Source of the DNA: Paramecium octaurelia
Taxonomy: Eukaryota; Ciliophora; Oligohymenophorea; Peniculida; Parameciidae
Direction: 5' to 3'
Assembly: GCA_905182995.1 (NCBI GenBank)
Contig: CAJJDP010000117.1
Coordinates: 257,589 to 321,588, forward strand
DNA: 64,000 bases
This document shows positions 26,401-38,028 of this stretch, one piece after another. The first letter of the stretch is position 1, and every line of letters starts with the position of its first letter. Below the pieces are notes generated by a model that saw only the letters and a program-made list of their open reading frames with translations, searched no databases and was not told where the DNA came from. Both the position numbers and the translations under genes were made by a program.

Positions 26401-29400
26401 ATTATGATTCTATACTAGAAGATGCAATAGATTTAATTAGAGACTTATTCTCTGGTTTTATCCATTCATCATCTGGATCAAAAATAGATAAATGATCTAG
26501 TGAGTCATCCTTTACAACTTAAAAAGATTAAGAATTCTCAAGATCATTAATTTCATTTTTTTATGTCATCTAGCTTCGATTAAGAAGTGAGCCTTCAACT
26601 TCAAAACTTTCAGTTTCATCATTAGGGTTATTTATTTATTCTTTTTGTTATTCCAATTTTTCTTCTTTTTCAATATCTTCAGTTATTTGCTTCAAATATT
26701 TTGGTATGATAATATTTAAAAACATTAGTTTCTCATCAGAAGTAAATTAATTCCCATTTAATTGATCTAGGGAAACTTCCCAAAGCTGCTCTTTATTATA
26801 ACATTCCATCGATCTTCTCACTTCTCCTAGTTCTGAAAATATTTAACCTGCAATTTAATATTGCCCAGAAAAATATGCCGATTCAGCCATTTCATCTTTG
26901 CAACCTAATTATTAATATAATTTGAAGGCTTTCTCATAATTTTTCCCTGAAAAGTAACAAGATGCTGCTCTTTTTGGTAGGTTGATTTCTTCGAAGATCT
27001 AAGCTGCTTAAATGAATAACCCAAAATTATTTGAAGTAAGAGTAGCTTAAGTCGCTAAATTATAAGCCATAGATTTCTTCGCTAATTCAATTTCATTAGC
27101 AAACATAAAACACTTTTAAGCCTATTCATAATTATTCTATCTTAACATCCTATACCCTTACTTTTTCCAATTAGCCTTATTATCAATTTAAAAGGATAAC
27201 ACAAATTTGAACTCTTAGATTTATTATACACGAACTATTTCCACAAGTTCTAACTCTTCCCAAATCTATTAAATATAATGTCTATTTTATAAAGATTAAT
27301 CAAAAATAATTAATCTTTATTTTGGTCGTGTTACAGCGACATATAGTTATTTTAATTCATGTTAAAGTGTTAGATTAACGTTTTTTGGATTGAAAATATT
27401 TTTATTTTACTTGTTAGTATTAGGATTATATTTTCTCAGTTCTAGCTTTGTCAATTCCACTTCATGTTTGCTAATATTTTTTTGCATTAATACTTACTAC
27501 AATTTTTCTAAAAAAATATATAAATATAAATATACTGCTAGAATTCCACTCCTGCTTGTCCTTTTTGATTTTGACGATTTCTAATGTTTGAAACAAACTC
27601 CATGCATTTTCATCAACACAGGCATCAGCAAAAAAGTTAAATAGAATAACATCATCAAATTCTAAGCCTTTTGCTTCATAAATTGTCAAAATTATTGCAT
27701 TTTGTAGTTCGATCGGAATTTTTAATTTAGACTCTTGATCTTTAACAATTATCACTGAATTAGAACCAAATTCTATATTTCTTTATTTATTTTAATATTC
27801 TTTGAATAGATAATTCAACAGATCTTGAGTATAGATACTTTAAATTACTATGGGCTTTGGCCCTTATTAATTTGATTTTTCTTTTTACAAGAAGTCAAGG
27901 TAATTTGGGAAGAACAATTCAAGTGCAGTTACAAGAGTATTACCCAATTACAATATTTGATTGGTAGATCTGAAATTATATGATAATTATATTAGCGAGG
28001 CTTGTGGTAAATTAATAGATGATTTTAATGACTTCTCCTTTTCTAGACAATTAACAATGTCTTAGAATTTAATTCCAGATCCTTTAACAATATTTTAAGC
28101 ATTGTCACCAGCCAAAAACAATTAAACTTAAGTCATTCTATTAAGTAATATTAATAAGGCTTTGGGGACATCTTAAAGTTCATCAAGTATAATATAATGC
28201 ATATACTCAATTTTATCATGGCAATACACTTATTAGAAATTAATATGGTTGATCAGATCGAGTATATCATAATACCCATATTTAGATTTTAATTTTTCAT
28301 ATATCAAAAATACTTTAAATACATAGTAACGCTTGTTATTGTGATCATATCTTTGACTAATATAATAATCCTAATAATCTTCCTTATTAAGATGAAAGTT
28401 TGGATTCTTAAATGAATTTTCATGTCCTTTGATGATATTAATGATATCTGACCAAATTAGCATTGGATCTAATGAATTAAAGTATTATTTATCAGCAGTC
28501 GCAATTTATTGCATGATTTTAGGCCAAAAAAAGTCTTTAAAGCATTCCAAAGTAACTTCTTTTAAATTGTTATTATGATAAATGACTTCCTTAGAGTCTA
28601 GATCATCGACCTCAGAATTTAATTACTCTTAGAAATTATTGTTAGTAACACTTTAATTCAAAGAAAGTACTCCGAAATACTCATTATGCCATTAAGCTGA
28701 TCTATGAATCTGCTCTTTATTTTTAAAGAAAGGATTGCTTAATTATGAATCAATTAGAAATAATAATTTTCTAATTGTGAGGAATGCTGGAAATTATTTG
28801 ATATCTGACATCGTTGAAAACTGACCCATCTCTTTTTCATATTAATCAATGTCTTCTTCATTTTCCTCTTCATCTTCAATTTGAAATTAACTTGCACTCT
28901 CTTCTTCCTCTTCTAATATATCTAGAATCTGAACAGTACTTTCATCTAGGTTTTCTTTTAGCTATTCTGAAAACTTTTATCCTTTATTCTTTTCTCTTAA
29001 AGTCTATTGAACATTTTTTACTAGATTATCATACTTTTATTTTATTTATTAGGCTAACAATGGACTGGATGTTAAAAATAAAGTTTTCAATTTAATTCCA
29101 GTAGACAATTATTGAGTGTATTGCAAATTAATTTTAGAATTAGATTCTTCAACAAGATCAAGATTCTATCTCAACATGAAAATTGCATCAGTAATAAATA
29201 ATTTCAATAATGAGATAGTAGTTTTCCCGGTTCCACTTCTACCAATCAAAATTGTATCACCTTATTTGGCTATTGCTTCAAATTATTCCATAGTAGCTGT
29301 GAACTTTTCACTCTTAATATTCTTTAATAAATTTCTATATTATTAAAAATTTGGAGTAAAAAGGTATTTTTTCAGTAAAAAGTAAGATCCTTTTAATTCA

Positions 29401-30252
29401 TTTTACATTTATACTCTTTATTGATAATTATTGTGATTTTATTTTTTTACCCATCTTTGATATTTTAGGTCGAATACATATTAATCTGCCTAAAAATTAG
29501 GAATCCTGTAGCTTTTGGGTTTATCGAATAATTGGTAAGTGAAAGAATCTTGTTCCTTAGTCTGACCATATTTTTATTGCTTTCTGATATCTTATATTAA
29601 GCCAAGTTCTTCCAACAGATATGGATCTTCTTCTTAATGAGTTTGATATTTCCTAAGGATCTCATCATATCCATATGATGCTATACAGATAAACACCATA
29701 GACTGAACATACTCCAGGGTTTGAAGTTGATTTTATGAATTTAAAGTAAATTTTTATTTTGGAAGTATTTACACAATTACTGCATCCCTTCGATTATTTT
29801 TGCAATTAAGTAATTCATAAAATTTTGCATTCTGTAAATATTTCTTAGATTATTTGATTTCCTTTGGTTAAGTTGTCATTTTTCCTTCTAAAATCGAGTT
29901 GATTGCAAGCAACACATTTGTTTCTTACTTAATTTGCCTTAAAAAGGTTTCTTATGGGTAAATATTGATAAATACCTGTCATTGAAAATTCCCATTTTCT
30001 ATTTGGAAATAAGAGATTTATATCGAACTTATTAAACACATTTCTCAATGGGCTATTTGTTATAGCATTTAAAGGCAATGGTTGTGCATACTTATCTCTC
30101 TTTTCAGATTTAACATAATATTCTAAATATCTTGGGATAAACTCGTAGAGAAAGTCTTGTGGTTTCAAATCATATAAAGGGCAAAATTATTCCCCCAAAT
30201 TTTAAAGCCTTTGTTCTTCCTTTCCTTTTTGGAAAATTTCTTCTTTATTCAT
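23409..30252 (-). CDS. Giant superfamily 1 (UvrD-like) helicase, TRANK1 type
   Basis: 2,254 residues with only three introns (28, 28 and 23 nt); the spliced length is an exact multiple of three. The helicase core lies at about residues 310-880. Motif I is ILIGRSGTGKTT near residue 325, motif II IILDELQD near 676, motif III LFLAGDNAQNI, motif IV QLSYNFRSTNQ, and motif V/VI LTIYEAKGLEFDDVILFNFF near 846. A long insertion sits between motifs I and II and contains a very acidic patch (EDEEENEED). The C-terminal 1,350 residues are alpha-helical with TPR-like parts (ERAKKSMAYNLA type helices) and no second enzyme domain. The architecture resembles animal TRANK1 (TPR and ankyrin repeat protein 1), but no ankyrin repeats were seen. 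The biochemical substrate is unknown. Confidence 0.88.
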
Positions 30253-30887
30253 CTATATCCAAATATAATAATTCTTTAATATTATTGATAATCGATAATG
30301 TAATTTTTACTACGACCTATTTCTGATAAAATTTATAGAATAATAAAAGAATTAATAGCTTAAATGCATTAAAATCATTTATTGAAAATCTCAAATGATA
30401 TATACAAATTAAGAAATTTAAACGATATATCTAATTTATAGCTATTACTTTTTACATTAAAGCGCCAATCTATTCAAGATAAACATCTACCTTTTGATAA
30501 ATGAAATATAGTATTAATTTATAACAATGATAAGTTTTTCTAATTTTAAAGAATTAAAAATAATAAAAATCCATAGTTCAGGGGGAGATCAATTACTTGG
30601 TTTAAATGAATTCCTATTCGAGATGATTATTTTTAAGTTATCACAATGTCGAATATATATATTTGATTAAATGAGATATTTATAGCACCTTGTATATTGG
30701 TTATATTGGATAATTATAGATCAAAGTAGTGATCCCACTTTTACGAGCAAAGTATAACAATTAATTTTCAGATAAGTAGTAAGATAGAGAGTGTTTAGAA
30801 TATAAATCTCCTTTAAAAATAGTGATACTAGAATTTATATATAAAATAAAACTTATATATATATATTTAAAATAAATTTCTTTTATA
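30253..30887. other. Divergent intergenic region
   Basis: 635 bp between the helicase start (minus) and ARL2 (plus). AT-rich with TA-repeats near 30830-30870. Presumed bidirectional promoter; nothing else recognised. Confidence 0.6.
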
Positions 30888-31466
30888 ATGGGACTTTTGA
30901 AAATTATCAAAAAAACAAAGGAGAGAGAAAAGGAGATGAGACTCTTGATTTTGGGATTAGATAATGCAGGAAAGACTACGATACTAAAAAAATTCAATGG
31001 GGAGGACATTTCTTAAATATCTCCTACTTTGGGTTTCAATATCAAAACTCTTAGTTATAATGGATATAAATTGAATTGTTGGGGTAACATGGTTAAAATA
31101 ACGATAGATGTTGGTGGTTAACAGACGATAAGATCATATTGGAAGAATTATTTTGAATAGACGGATGGACTAATTTGGGTGGTAGATTCGACTGATAAGG
31201 CTCGTTTGGATGATTGCAAAAAGGAATTATAGAATTTGTTGAAGCAGGAGAAGTTGATTGGGGCTACTTTATTGATTTTCTGTAATAAGCAAGATGTTCC
31301 AAAATCATTGAGTTTACAATAAATTAGAGAGTATTTGGAACTGGATTTAATACAGACGAGACATTGGGGCATCATAGCCTGCTCAGCAGTGACTGGAGAT
31401 GGGTTGTTGGAAGGCATAGATTGGATAGTTACTGACATTTCAAGCAGAATTTTTATGATGAGTTGA
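30888..31466 (+). CDS. ARL2: ARL2-type small GTPase
   Basis: 184 residues after removing a 24-nt intron. The motifs are [12 protein letters not shown] (G1), [11 protein letters not shown] (switch I, ARL2-like), WDVGGQQTIRSYWRNYFE (G3, switch II, typical of ARL2), [10 protein letters not shown] (G4) and the terminal [15 protein letters not shown] (G5). The N-terminus is MGLLKI, the ARL2/3 amphipathic helix. ARL2 regulates tubulin folding cofactors and release of lipidated cilium cargo. The intron interrupts the codon just before WDVGG, is in frame and lacks a stop. Its retention would insert eight residues into the nucleotide-binding site. Confidence 0.94.
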
Positions 31467-31479
31467 TAAAATAATTATT

Positions 31480-32321
31480 ATGATTATTGTATTGCTATTA
31501 TTACTTTTTGATGTTAATGCGGATTGGTACCATAGCACATTGGCATTTACATTGGCGGCAAACAATTATCAATAGCATTTGGGACAGGACAAGCATGTAA
31601 GTATTAAACGAGACAGGTTGTTTTAGATTTCTTCACCCCGTGGTGTATATATTGTCAACACATGGCAGGAGAGTTTAATCAGGTGTTTGAACACTACTAG
31701 GAAACCAGGCCAGATATCTTGATTGCTAAGATGAATTGTGACGAGTAACAAAACCAACATATTTGTCACCATTTCGGAGTGCATTCATTTCCAACTATTT
31801 TATACTTTCCTCCTGGATAGGATAGACCGACTTCATAGTTTCAGAATCACAGGAGGTTCGATTTCTTTGTTTAATGGATTGATTCTTTGGCATAGATATC
31901 TGAATAGGCTAAGTAGGAGATGCAATAATAGAAGATGGAGAAGATTCTGAAGGAATAGGAAGAGTAGGAGTAGCGATTGAGGGAGATGATGGAATTGGAG
32001 AAGCAGAGACAAATCGAATTGGAAGAGCAGGAAAAGCAGAAGGAAGAGGAGCTGAGAATTTCCTAATCAATTTAATAATAGATTACAGAGGCGAATACAT
32101 TCATTGATACAATCAAAGGGATGGAGAAGGAGGTGTACACTTTACAGTAACAAATAGCAGAACTAAACAGCAAAATGAGTTAAATTAAGAAGATGCCAAA
32201 AGTGAATGTAAATCATGCTTTGGTGTTTGCAATTATTGGATTCTTTATTGGAGTAGCAATGACTTCTGTAGTGTGTCTAATTCAAAAATCAAGTAGTGCA
32301 AATGTAGAGAAAGGGATGTGA
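31480..32321 (+). CDS. Thioredoxin-fold protein with coiled coil and C-terminal TM (PDI-like)
   Basis: 273 residues with one 20-nt intron near 31600-31619. The signal peptide is MIIVLLLLLFDVNA. A thioredoxin domain follows, with active site TPWCIYCQHM (CxxC), then KMNCDEQ and the cis-Pro segment HSFPTILYFP. About residues 145-230 form a long Glu/Gln/Lys coiled coil (EQEEQEQRLREMMELEKQRQ), and a TM helix lies near the end (LVFAIIGFFIGVAMTSVVCL). The catalytic domain is therefore luminal and membrane-anchored. The active site WCIYC differs from the classic WCGHC, so redox behaviour may differ. It lies 13 bp after ARL2 on the same strand, a very tight spacing. Confidence 0.88.
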
Positions 32322-32421
32322 GATTATTTCATCATTTATTAAAATACATATTTTCTCATGTGTTAGAAATGGGTTATTTATTTTAAATATTTATATTGAT
32401 TAAAAATATATATATTTTGTC

Positions 32422-33503
32422 TCATTAAATCAAAATAACTAGAAGAATTGCCATAGCAACTGTCTGAGCAAATGATGCTTCTAGATTTGGTATCTCAGTT
32501 ACGCCTGCGGTGATTGCAGTCTAATGATAATTATGAAATATAAATTACTCCTTTCAATATCTTTCTACCATTTAAGTGTTGGATAGGTCTATTGTTGTGT
32601 TTGATCGGGAAGAGGGTGGAGTCAGAGAGAAAATCCTAAAATTGCTTAAGCTAGGCTGTGCTAATTGGCAATGGTTGTTGGAAGACGACCCAATTTACAG
32701 TTTGTGAACATGGAAGAGTGGTTAAACTTCCATTATAATGATAATATGTTGCATCTGACATTTTGGAGAAGAAATCACTAGGAATAGTTGAAAATGAGTA
32801 CTTCAAATCGAAGGAGTCTACTTCTCCGGTAGCATTGGAATCAAACCATGGCTTAAAAGCTTCATAGTCGGTGGCACTTGAAGATTCTTAGAACATTAAT
32901 CCAAAAACGGTAAGTTTGTTTTTCACCGTGTTGCAGTCTTGTTCATCATCTTAGATGGCCTAGAATGATCATAAAGTTACTTGATGGACAAAATGGATTT
33001 CCAGATCATAATACTTTCCATCGATTGTATGTTCAGATGGAGTATGGATGTGGAATTGTTTGGCATAATAGCGGATAACTGATCCAGAGGCATCTGTAAC
33101 TTCGATTTCTGAATACTCACCTTCATATTCTTTGGTGTATGGCTCTAAAAAATGGATACTAAAATATTTTACTGTTTGCTTCTTCATATCCTACACTAGC
33201 ATCCTTACTTCTATAGTGAATTTGAGGTTAGACAGGTTCCTAGGTACTTCCAGTTGTTACTATGTCGATCGGTGATTAGAAACTGCCACCACATGTTACA
33301 ACCAAATCTAATATTATTAATAGCCATATACCTGCCCAGTTAGCAGCGTTAGCATAATTCCATCCAGTAGCTCCAAAATCAGCAGCAGAGACTCCGTCTG
33401 CATAGACTGCATCAGGAAGAGAACAATAATCTCTGATTACTTCATTCGTCGTTGTTTCTGCTGTAATCAAAGTCGGTATCAAAGCGAAGAATCCAAAAAT
33501 CAT
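32422..33503 (-). CDS. Secreted or membrane-anchored alpha-carbonic anhydrase
   Basis: 327 residues with four introns (24, 25, 21 and 28 nt). One intron starts GTGTAG rather than GTA. The signal peptide is [15 protein letters not shown]. Alpha-CA motifs are [27 protein letters not shown] (two Zn-binding His), DLEIHFVHQ (third Zn His), [17 protein letters not shown] (Thr of the active site) and [11 protein letters not shown]. The C-terminus is a hydrophobic segment ([11 protein letters not shown]) right at the end, which suggests a GPI or lipid anchor. It converts CO2 to bicarbonate outside the cell or in a vesicle. Paramecium has many such genes, and ciliary or surface roles are inferred. Confidence 0.93.
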
Positions 33504-33592
33504 GATTTAAAATTAATGAAATATGTAATCAATTTTTCTAGTTTATGAATTAAACTTTAACAAAGAACCTGAATTTTAAACTTATAATGCTC

Positions 33593-34251
33593 TCATTATC
33601 TAATTACCTCCTTCTCATTCTCTTCAATTGTATGAATTGCCCTTTTATAAACAAATAGATGTTGATGACTTTTAGGCTTAACTAACATTATATATTTTGA
33701 CTAAACTTTATTTATTAAATTATAACAGAAATTGAGATCTTGATCTCGCCAAATTTCTTTGTGTATTTATAGTGCATTTTAGCACTCCCCTACAACTCAT
33801 AAACACTTCACTCTCTGAAATTACTCATTAGATTTCGATTTTAATCTTTCACTTTACCTATTCAACTCTTTAGGAACGAAAAGTGAATTCTACTTGTTTT
33901 TTCAATTATTCCCATAATCTAATCCAAATAGATCAAATTTAGTTTTAATCTAATCAACATTACTATCAAATTGCTTTTCTCCAATTTTCTAATCCTCTTT
34001 TTATCCTTCTCTAATAGTTTCTTATCTATATTAAAGTAATTTAATCTCATCTCATGATTGAGGCTGAAACCTTACTTATAATTAGTAATTTAAATCCATA
34101 ATAATTCCTAATCTACGGATATATATCCTTTTCCAAAAACAGTCCTATATATGGCAACAAGCATCATAATTCGACTTCAATACATCAAGACAAGTGGAGT
34201 ATTCCACATCTTGCTTTCTTGTCTATTAATAGTTATTAAAATATAATTTTT
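33593..34251 (-). pseudogene. Probable decayed gene: one long frame with three in-frame TGA
   Basis: One frame runs about 219 codons to a TGA at 33593-33595. It is broken by TGA at 34052-34054, 33902-33904 and 33797-33799. The pieces look coding: YSTCLDVLKSNYDACCHIQ, DQIKTKFDLFGLDYGNN, FVPKELNRQSERLKSKSNEQ and QIHKEIWRDQDLNFCYN. TAA/TAG occur as Gln throughout. The first TGA can be removed by a 30-nt intron. The third can be avoided by a 22-nt and a 26-nt intron that give an alternative exon beginning near an ATG at 33777. I found no intron for the second, and no start codon. It is most likely a pseudogene. Confidence 0.42.
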
Positions 34252-34343
34252 ATAAAGATCATCCATAAAATTTTACAAATTAATGTTAATATACTACTTT
34301 ATATTTAAATTGTAAAAATAACTATTATTTATATTAATATACA

Positions 34344-36196
34344 TCAAATTTACTATTCATGAATAATCTTTCCTTGTTTTAATTTGTTTAAATTTACGTT
34401 AATAATAATTACCTTACCAATAGCAACTATGTTAAACTTCTCCCGCAGTATTATTCGACTTAATTATTCTAAATTAGAATGTGTTTCCACACAGATTTAA
34501 TCATCGCACTCAAGCTCAACCTCAGCATATTCATTAGAAACTATAGCTCTTGGAAATTTCTTTTTGATTGTTTGAGCATCCTCATTATAAGTATGATTTA
34601 GTTTCTTTACTACAACACCGATCTAAATAGATATATCTTAGTACCTTTTAAGCACCCAAATGCATCAAATACTGAGATCCCTTTATGATGGGAGTTTGAA
34701 GTTCCAAAGTACTTAACTAACACACCAATCTATTCGCCACTGGCACATGATGTTCAATCTAACTCAACACTGATCCGATATGTATATTTTAGAATTCCGA
34801 ATCAACGAGTGTTTTAATCTTAATTTCCACAATGTCCCCTTCCACACTCTGTCTTTCGACTTCCTTCACTTCACAGAAGATCCCTTATGGTAGAATAACA
34901 TAGTTTATATTCTTCTCCAATTACCCAGAATGCAACTTTCCTAATAAACATGTTCCTCTTAACTTCCCTTCATTTTAATGGAATCTATTCAAAATGGTGA
35001 ATCTGAGTGGCTAACACAATATCTACATAAAAACATACCTTATCATTTGCTCTTTTGAGAGGAGGCAAATTCAGGATTTCTTAAACCAAAGTCTCTCCTT
35101 AATACCATTGGATGTTGTGTTTATTTTGTATATTTATACCTTGGAAAGCAGAGATTGGTATGAATTTAATTTGCTTTTGATTATACCCTAGTTTGGCTGC
35201 TGAAACCTTAATGTAATCTTTGGCAACATCAAACTGCTTTTAATCCCAATCAATCTGATCCATTTTGTTCATAGCCACTACTATTTCTTTAATAAGCATA
35301 GCACTTATCAATTACAACTTTTCTCTTAACATACCACTCTTGATACTATTCTCAAAGGCATTTTTTGTAGTATCAACCACCAATATAGCATAATCGGCCT
35401 AAGCTGCTCCTGCTATTAAATATGGTGCAAAGTCTTGATGTCCAGGAGAGTCTAACAGATTGTACTGTCTTCCTCCAATCACTACAGTTTTATAAGCCAT
35501 ATCCATAGTAACTCCTTTTTCCTTCTCCTCTTTGGTCATATCAGTGGCGTAGGCAAGAGCAGATGACTCTTTTCCCAAATTCTTAGCATCCTTTTGGTTT
35601 TTTCTTAATTCTTTATCATCCAAAGCTTTAAACACTTGGAGCAGCCTTCCTGTCAACGTGCTTTTGCCTGTGTCAACGTGGCCTAAAATAACGATGCTGG
35701 TTGAAGGATTGCTTTGGACAACATTCTTATATTTGATGCTGGGATAAGGGGAATTAAATTCATCAACATTGTATTCAATGTGAAATTGGTTCTTCGATTT
35801 GTCAGTACTATTTTGTTACTTTACTAATTAGGGTAGTTATTAAGGTAACTCCTCCACCTTAACTGCTTAAATCAGCTGTTGTTATTTCTTTGCTGGTTAT
35901 GATTTCTGAGGCTATTATTATTTTTGTGACTTTTTTATCTTATTACTCAAGTATTCGAATGCAGCATCATGATCTCCATCTGTCTCATATAATGCATCAA
36001 TAATCTGCTTCCGAGTAAAATCAAGTTGGAATATCTCACACAAATTATTGATGACTTCCAATTCACCTTTAAAATATTTAAATGTATGATTACTTATGGT
36101 AAAATTGTGATCCCCGTATTAATCGTCATCATCCTATTAGTTATAGTCATCCGCATCCTCATAATCGTCATCATTGTAATCCCCATGCCTAAGCAT
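34344..36196 (-). CDS. HBS1-like translational GTPase (ribosome rescue)
   Basis: 591 residues if the 27-nt in-frame intron after the acidic N-terminus is removed (601 if not); two further introns are 28 and 22 nt. The N-terminus MLRHGDYNDDDYEDADDYN followed by an EIFQLDFTRKQIIDAL helix matches the HBS1 N-terminal domain. The GTPase core has ILGHVDTGKSTLTG (G1), LLDSPGHQDFAPYLIAGA (G3), AMNKMDQIDW (G4) and FIPISAFQGINI. Two beta-barrel domains follow. HBS1 with Dom34/Pelota splits stalled ribosomes. The conserved HBS1 N-terminus argues against eRF3, which matters in an organism that has reassigned two stop codons. Confidence 0.9.
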
Positions 36197-36247
36197 ATTG
36201 TACACTCCTTAATGTCTTGACATAAATATTTATTTATTTTAATAGAA

Positions 36248-37697
36248 TCAAACAGATTGTTGGACTTCGCCTTATTCAAAATAATTGGTTTCCTCACTCT
36301 TAGTTTCCACCTCTGGTTGAGTTGTAGTCTCGACTGCCTCTTGAGTTGCAGTGTCGACTACCTCTTCAGTAGCACTCTCCTCAGTTCCTTAAGTAACAGT
36401 CTCCTCCACATCTTCAGTAGATTCAGCCTCTTCGCTTTCTGACTCGCTTCCACCTTCAAAATCGCCTGACTCTGGTTCCTCTTCAACTACTGGGACTTCA
36501 ACTGGAGTAGCCACACCGCTCACTAGATCATCTACGTATTATTCGAAATTGTTCTCCTTGTCACCATAGAGGTCAGTTAAGGATCTATGATAAGTATATC
36601 CACTTAATACCTCTTATCAAAATCAACAGTCTTGTCAAACACTCCATCCTCAACATAATCATCGATTCTAATTTTGTAGGTCTCTCCAATTTTATTGAAG
36701 GCATTTTAATATTCAACAATCAATTAAGCAACCAAGTCCTTTTACTCTAAGAAACGAGCTTATCTGGATTCATTGTGAATGATTTGTTCACTCACGTGAT
36801 TTCTGAATTCTTTGGTTTCTTCAATTTTGGCATTGATTCCACTTTCGCATGTGTCCAATTCCTTTTATCTTTATTTTACTGTTTCTTCTGGTGAATCTCC
36901 CCAAGCTTCATTGAGTTTGGCAACTTCATTCTCATACCATGCGATTTCTTATTTGAGCTAATGTAAATAATCAGCAATTCTTGATGTTGACAGAATCTAC
37001 ATAAGATTGATTGAATTACTTCGTCAGTCTAACTTGTATTGATCTTGGCTTTGATGGATTCCTCAATCTAATCAAGCAATTATAATAATTCCTATCTAAC
37101 TGGAGTGATTGCTCTTGATTTACTAACTGCTTAAAGAGAGTTCAATAGTTCATTGTCATCTACTTCTCTGCTCAGTGTCTCCAACATCACTGAGAAGTTC
37201 TAAATCTCAGCGAATGATCCATAATTTTAAATGGCTCTTCTTAAGAACTCAATCAAATTAAGAATGTATTTGCTTGATTTGATGAAATTCAACCAATTCT
37301 TGCTTTATTAGCAACGAAGCTCTTCAAGCACTTGGATTCTACGATTGTCCTTTACGATTTCATTTCTGAAGTATGCTGTGTCATCTCCATGTAATTCAAT
37401 TTACTATTTGAGCAAGGCCAAGTCGTCAGACATCACCATACAAGTGTTTTAAAGATCGTAAAGTTATTACTCCTTTGAAGCCACTTAATCTTTTAATTGT
37501 TGCTACTCAGCCTCATTCTCTTGGATGACTTGCTCATATTACTATTCTGTTGTAGCAAGAAGTTGCTCCAATAGATCAACGCCATCGTCTATCACATTTT
37601 CTGTTCTCGCCTACAATTCCACCAATAGTTAAGGCGATGTTATGCTTGTACTCAAAGCCAAGCTTAGCATTAATGCTAATACGACTAGCTATTTCAT
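36248..37697 (-). CDS. Secreted coiled-coil protein, possibly granule/trichocyst matrix type
   Basis: 466 residues with two introns (23 and 26 nt). The start was placed at 37697 because it opens on a signal peptide (MKQLVVLALMLSLALS); an in-frame ATG 12 codons upstream is also possible. The mature protein is a long alternation of heptad-rich helices with Gln, Glu and Leu (LLEQLLATTEQQYEQVIQ). Motifs include DDTAYFRNEIVKDNRRIQ and EELRCQQSKNWL. The C-terminal 90 residues are a strongly acidic Glu/Thr/Ser/Val tail (VEEEPESGDFEGGSESE). Secretory-granule lattice and trichocyst matrix proteins of ciliates share the signal peptide and coiled-coil plan, but I could not confirm membership. It is 52 bp downstream of HBS1's start. 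Confidence 0.7.
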
Positions 37698-38028
37698 CTA
37701 AAAATTAATTAATGAGTATCCGTTTTAAGCCATGCAATATTATAATATATTATTCATCATATAAATACATTTACAAACTAACTACAAATACAACTTCGCT
37801 CCTTAATAATATATACTAGATCTCTACTATCTATATAATCAATATTGTAATCTAATAATCAATAATTGTCCTCCCCATTCATAAATAATATCTGTTAATT
37901 TGATTTACATCATAATAAAATAAATATTAAACGAATAAAATGGTTCTTGATTTATTCTAATAAAGGAACAATCAATATGCTTGATTTTAACTTCCTTTTA
38001 AAGAACCATCATAATTTTAATTATAATA

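Noticed and set aside
27471-27755. Stand-alone 94-residue UvrD-like ORF
   Set aside because: It is one exon fragment of the 2,254-residue helicase; surrounding frames connect when TAA/TAG are read as Gln and short introns are spliced.
28814-29095. Plus-strand ORF of 93 codons
   Set aside because: It overlaps the helicase on the other strand and is a shadow of its Glu-rich insertion.
30830-30870. Microsatellite or centromere-like TA repeat
   Set aside because: Short and imperfect TA run as expected in intergenic DNA of this composition.
33593-34251. Nuclear copy of a mitochondrial gene (TGA as Trp)
   Set aside because: TAA and TAG also occur in frame as Gln, which is nuclear-code usage; ciliate mitochondria use TAA as stop.
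36094-36297. Minus-strand 67-residue ORF upstream of HBS1
   Set aside because: It overlaps the acidic HBS1 N-terminus in another frame and gives a low-complexity Met/Ile/Thr peptide.
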